Source: Sporomusa malonica
GTDB taxonomy: Bacteria > Bacillota > Negativicutes > Sporomusales > Sporomusaceae
Assembly: GCF_900176355.1 (NCBI RefSeq)
Contig: NZ_FWXI01000003.1
Location: 124,001 to 188,000 of the forward strand
DNA: 64,000 bases
Direction of reading: 5' to 3'
The notes beneath the pieces were generated by a model, which had not been told where the DNA came from, searched no databases, and worked only from the letters and a program-made list of their open reading frames with translations. Within the stretch, counting starts at the first letter, position 1; the number at the start of each line of letters is the position of its first letter. Shown piece after piece: positions 58,095 through 64,000 of the stretch. The translations under genes and the position numbers were made by a program.

Positions 58095-58628
58095 TTATCT
58101 TTCCGCCTGCCCTAGAGCAAAGCCGGTTTCAAGCGCTTTCTTATTAAGTTCTTCAGTACCTTTAGGCACTCTGGCCAATACGGCTCGAGTTAAACATTCA
58201 AGGTCTACTACACCCGTAAAACCAGCTAATGCACCAAGCGCAGCAATATTGGCAGACATAACATTGCCCAGTTCAGTACGGGCAATATGGGTTATTGGCA
58301 ATGCCAGTACATGAGCGTGAACTTCAGGCATGGTTTTTACAAGAGTGGTATCGACAATCAACTTGCCGCCTTGTTTCAACAAACCAATATATTTGCTCAA
58401 GGCTTCCTGGCTCATAGCCAGTAGAATATCTACCGAAGTAGCTTTGGGATAATCAATTTCCTGGTCGCTAATAATAACTTCGGATTTGCTGGCCCCGCCT
58501 CTGGCCTCAGGGCCATAGGACTGGGTCTGGATGGTCTCTTTACCATCCAGAATAGCAGCTTCTGCTAAAATAATGCCGGCTAGAATAAGCCCTTGGCCAC
58601 CAGTACCGCTCAAGCTAATTTGCCACAT
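58095..58628 (-). CDS. korC: 2-Oxoacid:ferredoxin oxidoreductase gamma subunit (KorC)
   Basis: 177 residues, the POR gamma-type domain: ISLSGTGGQGLILAGIILAE, then QSYGPEARGGASKSEVIIS and VDILLAMSQEAL. It contributes to CoA and inter-subunit contacts. It overlaps korB by one base, and is last of korDABC. The four-subunit layout D-A-B-C is that of 2-oxoglutarate ferredoxin oxidoreductases, although 2-ketoisovalerate-type enzymes have similar composition. Confidence 0.87.
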   Translation of the reverse strand: MWQISLSGTGGQGLILAGIILAEAAILDGKETIQTQSYGPEARGGASKSEVIISDQEIDYPKATSVDILLAMSQEALSKYIGLLKQGGKLIVDTTLVKTMPEVHAHVLALPITHIARTELGNVMSANIAALGALAGFTGVVDLECLTRAVLARVPKGTEELNKKALETGFALGQAER

Positions 58629-59452
58629 TACTTATTCCCCCTTTTGGCCTGAACATGAGCAATCAGTTTGTCATATTCAGCAGTAAACTCAGGGGCTTCT
58701 GAACAGTGAAGCTCACCAATAATAAACTTGTCTTTGAGTTGTTCTTGCGAGAGCTTGGCAACAGCCTGAACAGGAATTGCGTATTCTTTCTGCCATTCCA
58801 TCATTTTAACCGCTGAACCCATTTTGTTTTTGCGTCCGTAAGAGACAGGACATTGTGTTATGGCCTCAATAACTGAGAAGCCTTTATTCTCAATGCCTTT
58901 TACAATCAGGTTGGTCAGCATATTGGCATGGAATGCGGTAGACCGGGCTACGTAGGTGGCGCCTGCAGCAATTGCTAATGCACCAATGTCAAACGAACGT
59001 TCAATATGTCCAAAGGGTGCTGTTGTTGATCTACTGGCTACAGGGGTAAGCGGCGAGGACTGCCCGCCTGTCATGCCGTAAATGTTGTTATTAAAGATAA
59101 TGGTGGTAATGTCAATATTCCGTCTGGCAGCATGGATGAAATGATTGCCGCCAATAGCGGTAGAATCACCATCACCGGTAATAACCAACACATTTAGCTC
59201 AGGCTGGGCCAGTTTAATGCCGGTAGCAAAAGTCAGCGCTCTGCCGTGTGCCGTATGTACAGTATTAAAGTTCATATAGCCGGATGCCCGGGACGAACAG
59301 CCGATACCTGACACAATAATGGTTTTATTCTGATCAAGACCTAATTTATCAATAGCGCGGATAATGGAAGCTAAAATAATACCATTGCCACAACCTGGAC
59401 ACCAGATATGGGGAAAGGCTGATGTCCGCAAATATTTTTCGATGTCTGCCAT
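58628..59452 (-). CDS. korB: 2-Oxoacid:ferredoxin oxidoreductase beta subunit (KorB, TPP-binding)
   Basis: 274 residues. The TPP motif is VITGDGDSTAIGGNHFIHAA with NNNIYGMTGGQSSP; the N-terminal cluster-proximal part reads PHIWCPGCGNGI. It binds thiamine diphosphate and Mg and carries the catalytic decarboxylation, passing electrons to ferredoxin KorD. It begins and ends with one-base overlaps with its neighbours, showing tight coupling. Confidence 0.9.
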   Translation of the reverse strand: MADIEKYLRTSAFPHIWCPGCGNGIILASIIRAIDKLGLDQNKTIIVSGIGCSSRASGYMNFNTVHTAHGRALTFATGIKLAQPELNVLVITGDGDSTAIGGNHFIHAARRNIDITTIIFNNNIYGMTGGQSSPLTPVASRSTTAPFGHIERSFDIGALAIAAGATYVARSTAFHANMLTNLIVKGIENKGFSVIEAITQCPVSYGRKNKMGSAVKMMEWQKEYAIPVQAVAKLSQEQLKDKFIIGELHCSEAPEFTAEYDKLIAHVQAKRGNK

Positions 59453-60591
59453 TATTTAGCACCTCCTGCTGCTGTAACAATAGGTGTCAGTATTTCTTCC
59501 AGCTTAAACAGTTCGCCGTCAACTCTAGTAACAGATACTACTTTGTCCTGACCTACGTACCGCTCAATTTCACCGGCTAACTGGCCATAGTTCATTTCAG
59601 GCACAATTACCTTTTTAGCTTTTACTGCCGCCTGTTGTACAATAGACCCTGGGAACGGCCAAATGGTTATCAGCTTTAAGAGTCCAGCCTTAATCCCTTG
59701 TTCTCTGGCTGCCTTAACAGCGGCAATGGCTGCCCGGGCTGAGCCGCCATAGGATATAACCAACACTTCAGCATCATCAAGATAATGCTCGGTATAAAGC
59801 GTCAGCTCATCTCTAGCATTATCAATTTTAGTATGTAAACGTTCAATCAATTCGGCAGTAAGATTATTTGCCTGGGTAGGCTGACCCTGATAATTATGAA
59901 CCAAACCTGTTACATGATAATAATAACCTGAACCAAAGGAAGCCATAGCCGGAATTCTGTCAGCATCCGGTTTGTACGCCTGATACTCACTTGGCGGCAC
60001 AGTCGGCAGTTTACGATTAATGATCTCAATTTCATCGGCCTCCGGCAGTTCTACCCGCTCACGCATGTGGCCGATAACTTCATCTAATAATAAAATTACA
60101 GGTGTACGCAACTTTTCCGAAAAATTAACGGCCTTGACTGTTATGTCAAAACACTCACGCACAGAAGCCGGTGACAACGCGATTACGCCACGGTCACCAT
60201 GACTGCCCCAGCGCGCCTGCATAACGTCCCCTTGTCCCGGTGATGTAGGTTTGCCGGTACTAGGGCCTAAGCGCTGTACGTTTACAATTACCACCGGAAT
60301 CTCTGCAATGGAAGCATAGCCAATTAGCTCCTGCTTCAAGGAAAAACCCGGACCACTGGTAGCAGTAAGTGCTTTTACTCCTGTCAGAGCTGCGCCACAT
60401 ACTGCACCCATGCTGGCAATTTCATCTTCCATTTGAATAAACTTGCCGCCTAGCTCAGGCAGCCTTTCGGCAAGTATTTCTGCAACTTCGGTACTCGGGG
60501 TAATGGGATAGCCGCCAAAAAAACGAACTCCGGCCGCCAGTGCTCCTTCGGCACAAGCCTGATTACCCTGCATTAAACGAGCCTTAGTCAC
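59452..60591 (-). CDS. korA: 2-Oxoacid:ferredoxin oxidoreductase alpha subunit (KorA)
   Basis: 379 residues. The pyrimidine-binding domain reads GNQACAEGALAAGVRFFGGY, PITPSTEVAEILAE, TATSGPGFSLKQELIGYASI; a transketolase C-like domain ends it. It lacks the fused gamma domain seen in some clostridial enzymes, matching the separate korC. It overlaps korD by four bases (ATGA). The reaction is reversible CoA-dependent oxidative decarboxylation of 2-oxoglutarate or a related acid. Confidence 0.9.
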   Translation of the reverse strand: MTKARLMQGNQACAEGALAAGVRFFGGYPITPSTEVAEILAERLPELGGKFIQMEDEIASMGAVCGAALTGVKALTATSGPGFSLKQELIGYASIAEIPVVIVNVQRLGPSTGKPTSPGQGDVMQARWGSHGDRGVIALSPASVRECFDITVKAVNFSEKLRTPVILLLDEVIGHMRERVELPEADEIEIINRKLPTVPPSEYQAYKPDADRIPAMASFGSGYYYHVTGLVHNYQGQPTQANNLTAELIERLHTKIDNARDELTLYTEHYLDDAEVLVISYGGSARAAIAAVKAAREQGIKAGLLKLITIWPFPGSIVQQAAVKAKKVIVPEMNYGQLAGEIERYVGQDKVVSVTRVDGELFKLEEILTPIVTAAGGAK

Positions 60592-60812
60592 TTGGTATCC
60601 CTCCCCTCAGTTTCTACCTTATTTGGTTCTTCTTTAGTTACTTTCACAGCATAGTCCGGGCAACGCAGCTCACATTGACCGCAGATAATGCATTTATCCG
60701 GATCTTTTACATAAATTTTGCCCATATCGTCTAAATCCAGAACGGCTTTCGGACAAAAATGCACGCAGATACCGCAGCCTTTACACAGCTTAGGTTTAAC
60801 AGCCAGTGCCAT
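60588..60812 (-). CDS. korD: 2-Oxoacid oxidoreductase ferredoxin subunit (KorD)
   Basis: 74 residues with two [4Fe-4S] motifs, CKGCGICVHFCPKAVL and CIICGQCELRCPDYAV. It is the first gene of the operon and would carry electrons from KorB to free ferredoxin. The upstream region up to 60857 is short and holds no obvious regulatory element. Confidence 0.88.
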   Translation of the reverse strand: MALAVKPKLCKGCGICVHFCPKAVLDLDDMGKIYVKDPDKCIICGQCELRCPDYAVKVTKEEPNKVETEGRDTK

Positions 60813-60857
60813 AACGAATTTTCACTCCTCTTCCGGTCATATTTAATTAAACCACAA

Positions 60858-61982
60858 TTAAGCCCAATGCGGCGAATCCCACAAAACAAGTTCCTGACCG
60901 ATTCCCATTTTCAGAGCGTTTTGATATAGGGCATAACCCCAGGCAGCGTCTTCAACAGGCAGTCCGCCGACGATTAAGACAAATTTTTCCTTGTCGTTTC
61001 TCCGTCCGATTTTCTTCCCGGTGGCAATCTCACCCAAACTTGGCATATCTTCTTGTTTCTTCTTTCCTTCCTCTACCAGACGGAAAGCAGCCCCGCCGGG
61101 GAAACCCAGTTTTTTAGCGCTCTCATGTTCGGGAATACGGTCTTCTTCTTCTTTCCAGGCCTGATGCATTTTAATTTCATCAAATACAATCGTAGAGCTA
61201 AGGAATAAATCATCCGACAAGTCAGCCGTTCCTTGAGTAGCTAAAACAGCTCCGTCTTTTACCCATTTTGTTTCTATTTTGGGTTTGGCTGCTCCAGCGG
61301 TGGCAATGCTTATGAAATCAGAACCGGAGACAGCATCTTCCATGCTATCGGCTGCTTTTAATTCAATACCCAGTTGTTTGCTCATTTCATTACCGAATGC
61401 TTCGGCCTTTTCTTTATATAAATCATATACTTTGACTAATTTTAAATTAGGCAAAGCCGCTTTCAGGCAGGTCACGGTAGCGCGGCTGATAACGCCCGCG
61501 CCGATTAAGCCAACGGTGTCAGCACCTTTGGTGGCCAGGTATTTCGCTCCAACTGCGGGAACGCAGCCTGTTCTCATAGCGCTAAGCAAATTAGCTGACA
61601 TGAAGGCTACTGGTTCGCCGGTTTCCACATTATTCAAAATTACCACCAGCACAGACCTGGGTAATCCCTTTTTGGTATTCTCAATATTTGAACCGTACCA
61701 TTTACAGGCACAGATATTAAACTTTCCGCCCAAATAAGCCGGCATAGTTAAAAACCGTCTGTCAGGCCCGGCAATAGGCATATTGGGGAAACGCTTTTCT
61801 ACCGGAAAATAAAGACGCAGACCATGTTCATTTTCGTTCAAACCGCCCATAATATAGTCGCCTTGTCCAAGCAGTTTGAACATTTCGTCAATTGTTTCCA
61901 GACATTGACCGCCGTCAAGCACCCCTGCTTTGAGCATGTCTTCCTCACTCAGATATAAAAAGCTGGTTTTTTTCCCTTGCAT
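60858..61982 (-). CDS. Ornithine cyclodeaminase/mu-crystallin-family protein
   Basis: 374 residues. The NAD-binding motif is TVGLIGAGVISRATVTCLKA near 165. Family words are FLTMPAYLGGKFNICACKWY, MSANLLSAMRTGCVPAVGAK and VLATQGTADLSD. It is longer than ornithine cyclodeaminase (about 330), with an extended C-terminus (VLIVGGLPVEDAAWGYALYQ), as in the group annotated as tyramine oxidase subunit B. Substrate is probably an imino or amino acid; exact reaction unknown. The ATG at 61982 has AAGGAG about 11 bases upstream. It is divergent from the LysR gene, its probable regulator. Confidence 0.8.
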   Translation of the reverse strand: MQGKKTSFLYLSEEDMLKAGVLDGGQCLETIDEMFKLLGQGDYIMGGLNENEHGLRLYFPVEKRFPNMPIAGPDRRFLTMPAYLGGKFNICACKWYGSNIENTKKGLPRSVLVVILNNVETGEPVAFMSANLLSAMRTGCVPAVGAKYLATKGADTVGLIGAGVISRATVTCLKAALPNLKLVKVYDLYKEKAEAFGNEMSKQLGIELKAADSMEDAVSGSDFISIATAGAAKPKIETKWVKDGAVLATQGTADLSDDLFLSSTIVFDEIKMHQAWKEEEDRIPEHESAKKLGFPGGAAFRLVEEGKKKQEDMPSLGEIATGKKIGRRNDKEKFVLIVGGLPVEDAAWGYALYQNALKMGIGQELVLWDSPHWA

Positions 61983-62120
61983 AACTTGGACCACTCCTTT
62001 TTTATTACGATGAAAAGTGTGACAACTTCTTGTTTGTATTGTATAATGGGTATATTAATTTGTAAAACGAATAGTTTTGATAAGTATCATCATTTTTTTT
62101 GATTCAAGGAGAGGATCGCA

Positions 62121-63032
62121 TTGGAAATTAAAAACATATCAACATTTCTTTGTGTTGCAGAATTGAGTTCTTTCACCAAAGCGGCCAATCGACTCGGGTA
62201 TGTTCAATCTACTGTTACTATGCAGATAAAACAATTGGAAACAGAGTTAGGTGTAATTTTGTTTGACCGTATTGGAAAAAAAGTAGAACTTACTTCCTAT
62301 GGACAAGAATTTATGGTTTATGCTAACCACCTTGTGAAAATTTCAGAGCAAGCCAAGCTGATTGGCAAACATCCTGGAAAAATTGAGGGGAACCTACGCG
62401 TAGGCATATTAGAATCACTGTTAATATGGGTTCTGTCCGAAAAGTTGCTGCAGTATTATAAATCTTTCCCACTTATTCGGATAAGAATAAAAAATGCCCC
62501 AGCAAACGAATTATTTCAAATGCTAAAGCAGAATGAATTGGATATAGTTTATTTGCTTGATAAGAAACTTTGCAACAAGGATTTCATTTGCGCCTGGTCG
62601 GAACCAGTCAAAATAGTATTTGTGACATATCCACAAAATCCATTGGCAAATAAAAAGAATATCCTATTACAAGATCTTGTTGATCAGCCTCTAATTCTGA
62701 CGGAGAATGAGGGGTTCTATAGGAACGCATTGGAAGATATTGCAATGCAAAAAGGAATCGTTTTTCAGCCTTTACTTGGTATTGACAATACAAGCGCAAT
62801 CGTAAAGCTGCTAAAACAAGGACTTGGCATTTCGTTTTTGCCAGAATATGTTATTAAAGAAAGTGTAATGAAAAATGAATTAGCTATTATTGATGTGGAA
62901 GACTGCACTATACAATTTTGGAGCCAGTTATTTTATCATAAGGATAAGTGGCTAACCCCTCAGATGGAGAGTTTTATTGACCTCATCAAAAATAGCAACA
63001 CATCGGAAAAGCCCCCGAGTCTTGTGTTATAA
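62121..63032 (+). CDS. LysR-family transcriptional regulator
   Basis: 303 residues. The N-terminal winged helix is typical: IKNISTFLCVAELSSFTKAA, NRLGYVQSTVTMQIKQLETE, LGVILFDRIGKKVELTSYGQ. A periplasmic-binding-protein-like effector domain follows from about 90. Start is a TTG at 62121 with GGAGAGG seven bases upstream. It is divergent from the cyclodeaminase-like gene across about 138 bases, the usual arrangement for regulator and target. The dyad that LysR would bind is not distinct; ATAGTTTTGATAAGTATCAT near 62070-62090 is a weak candidate. Confidence 0.85.
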   Translation: MEIKNISTFLCVAELSSFTKAANRLGYVQSTVTMQIKQLETELGVILFDRIGKKVELTSYGQEFMVYANHLVKISEQAKLIGKHPGKIEGNLRVGILESLLIWVLSEKLLQYYKSFPLIRIRIKNAPANELFQMLKQNELDIVYLLDKKLCNKDFICAWSEPVKIVFVTYPQNPLANKKNILLQDLVDQPLILTENEGFYRNALEDIAMQKGIVFQPLLGIDNTSAIVKLLKQGLGISFLPEYVIKESVMKNELAIIDVEDCTIQFWSQLFYHKDKWLTPQMESFIDLIKNSNTSEKPPSLVL

Positions 63033-63100
63033 AAAAACGGATTAGAAATACCGGCTAACGCTCAATCAGCACGCTTGTATGCTGGTAATGCCGTCGGCCG

Positions 63101-64000
63101 TTACATATGGCCTGACGTAGTGTCAGCAGAACCCGCCGCTTGGGCCAGCGTTAAATCTTTTGTTTCCGGCGCCAGCCATGCGACGATTAAGAGACCAGTT
63201 AATGTAAACCCAGCCATGATTAGCATGGTGTTGCCAATCCCGTAATCAGTCAGCCATTGCGGCAGCAGATAAATACCTATGGCCGCCCCTATACGGCTTA
63301 TGGCAGTACCGAAGCCTACGGCTGAAGCTCTGATCTCTGTTGGGAACAGCTCATTGGGATAGAGCCAGCAAAGGACGTTAGGCGCACCGTTAGCCAAAGC
63401 ATAAACGGCAAATCCAAACATGATAACCGGAGTTGACGCAGTCGGGAATAATCCCAAAATTACCAGCCCAAAGGTCATAACCGCAAAGCTCCAAATAATC
63501 ATCGGCCGCCGGCCAAATTTATTAACCCATGATAGACACGGTATTATGCCGACAACAAATAACGCACTGATAAGTGTGTTCCCCAGCATCGCCAGTTTGC
63601 CGGTAGCCAAGCCAAACGGTTCCAGGATTGCCGGGCCAAAAGTGTAAATGGCAAATAGCGGTACTATCAAGCATAACCAGAAACCGCCTATCATGGCAGT
63701 CCTTGATAGATAAACGCCTTGGAACATCTTCATGAAGTTAGTCTGTACCACATTTTGCTCGATGTCCTCAATGTCGGCATTCGGCCCATAAACTTTTTTC
63801 ATAACAGCACGAGCTTCTTCAACCCGCCCCTTGCCCATCAGCCAACGCGGCGACTCAGGTGTGCCCCACCGGCCGATAATAAGCAGTATACCAGGAATGG
63901 CCGCGCTGCCCAGCATCCATTTCCATCCGCCAGGCACATCTATCAGGAAATAGCCAACTATATCGGAAAGAGTTGCCCCGACAAACCACCAGATCAATAA
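63101..64000 (-). CDS. MFS transporter of the sugar-porter type (edge-truncated)
   Basis: The last 300 residues of a major facilitator protein; the frame is open to the window edge, so about 130-160 N-terminal residues are missing. The sugar-porter motif TPESPRWLMGKGRVEEARAV opens the cytoplasmic loop, followed by six C-terminal membrane helices (KFGRRPMIIWSFAVMTFGLV, NELFPTEIRASAVGFGTAIS). Those two motifs favour an organic acid or sugar carrier. The stop lies in a hairpin GTCGGCC/GGCCTGAC (63093-63116) that may act as the terminator. Cargo is unknown. Confidence 0.85.
   Translation of the reverse strand, partial: LLIWWFVGATLSDIVGYFLIDVPGGWKWMLGSAAIPGILLIIGRWGTPESPRWLMGKGRVEEARAVMKKVYGPNADIEDIEQNVVQTNFMKMFQGVYLSRTAMIGGFWLCLIVPLFAIYTFGPAILEPFGLATGKLAMLGNTLISALFVVGIIPCLSWVNKFGRRPMIIWSFAVMTFGLVILGLFPTASTPVIMFGFAVYALANGAPNVLCWLYPNELFPTEIRASAVGFGTAISRIGAAIGIYLLPQWLTDYGIGNTMLIMAGFTLTGLLIVAWLAPETKDLTLAQAAGSADTTSGHM

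Noticed and set aside
1..64000. CRISPR array, tRNA or rRNA genes, prophage
   Set aside because: No regularly spaced direct repeats, no tRNA cloverleaf with conserved TTCRANY stretch, no ribosomal RNA sequence and no phage structural genes were seen while reading either strand. Small tRNA-like genes could still be missed by eye.

Overview
The window looks like chromosomal DNA of an anaerobic, acetogen-type member of the Negativicutes (Sporomusa/Pelosinus-like). This is inferred from gene content, not from a marker gene. It carries ferredoxin-dependent 2-oxoacid oxidoreductase genes, corrinoid methyltransferases with a BCCT carrier, several sigma-54 regulators, lipoprotein and Tat signals, and many ferredoxin-type proteins. 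No rRNA, tRNA, CRISPR array or complete insertion sequence was seen.

Layout. 0-3 kb: an edge-truncated aconitase with a perfect -24/-12 promoter and a PrpR-like sigma-54 activator. 3-7.3 kb: nitroreductase, aminotransferase, a radical SAM/SPASM protein and scraps of dead genes. 7.3-10.2 kb: an arsenic-type cluster (broken arsM, thioredoxin-like protein, ArsP-like permease, DGC-domain protein, ArsR) with a 16-bp-arm palindrome. 10.3-15 kb: phosphoesterase, a Moco-type riboswitch before a 51-codon ORF and a flavin oxidase, and a DUF362 ferredoxin. 15.2-30.4 kb: a MerR-controlled redox region. Nine loci carry a -35 TTGAC(C/T), an exact 19-bp spacer with a GTTAAC-centred dyad, and a -10. They serve an MFS carrier, two MerR genes, an exported hydrolase, an exported flavodoxin/cyclophilin-like lipoprotein/DUF4405 cytochrome operon, a Tat lipoprotein aldo-keto reductase, and several dead genes. 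A second operon (DUF362, NapH-like ferredoxin, LarC, LarE) lies inside this region.

30.8-37 kb: glyoxalase-fold protein, a frameshifted B12/radical SAM protein, a GcvT-serine hydroxymethyltransferase fusion, an IS6 scrap, and a guanidine-I riboswitch before a NimA-like flavoprotein gene. 37.3-50.4 kb: a methylamine/betaine-type catabolic region. It holds MttB-family methyltransferase, corrinoid protein, methyl-THF methyltransferase, BCCT carrier, a five-gene sarcosine/hydroxyproline-dehydrogenase-like complex and a hydantoinase-like ATPase. Two sigma-54 promoters, a paired upstream activator site and a sigma-54 activator gene accompany it. The likely flow is import, demethylation through cobalamin to tetrahydrofolate, flavin-linked oxidation of the remaining amine, and one-carbon handling by the GcvT-GlyA fusion.

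50.5-57 kb: a molybdenum aldehyde-oxidoreductase cluster with a large FAD/Fe-S/CCG protein, a C_GCAxxG_C_C protein and a small CxxC protein. Beside it are an intact MerR gene and a decayed copy of its locus. 58-64 kb: korDABC (2-oxoacid:ferredoxin oxidoreductase), an ornithine-cyclodeaminase-like gene divergent from a LysR gene, and an edge-truncated MFS carrier.

A striking property is the number of short dead-gene fragments between live genes: tatA, tatC, moaA, arsM, DUF362, flavodoxin, aldo-keto reductase, carboxylase and transposases. Several keep intact control sites.
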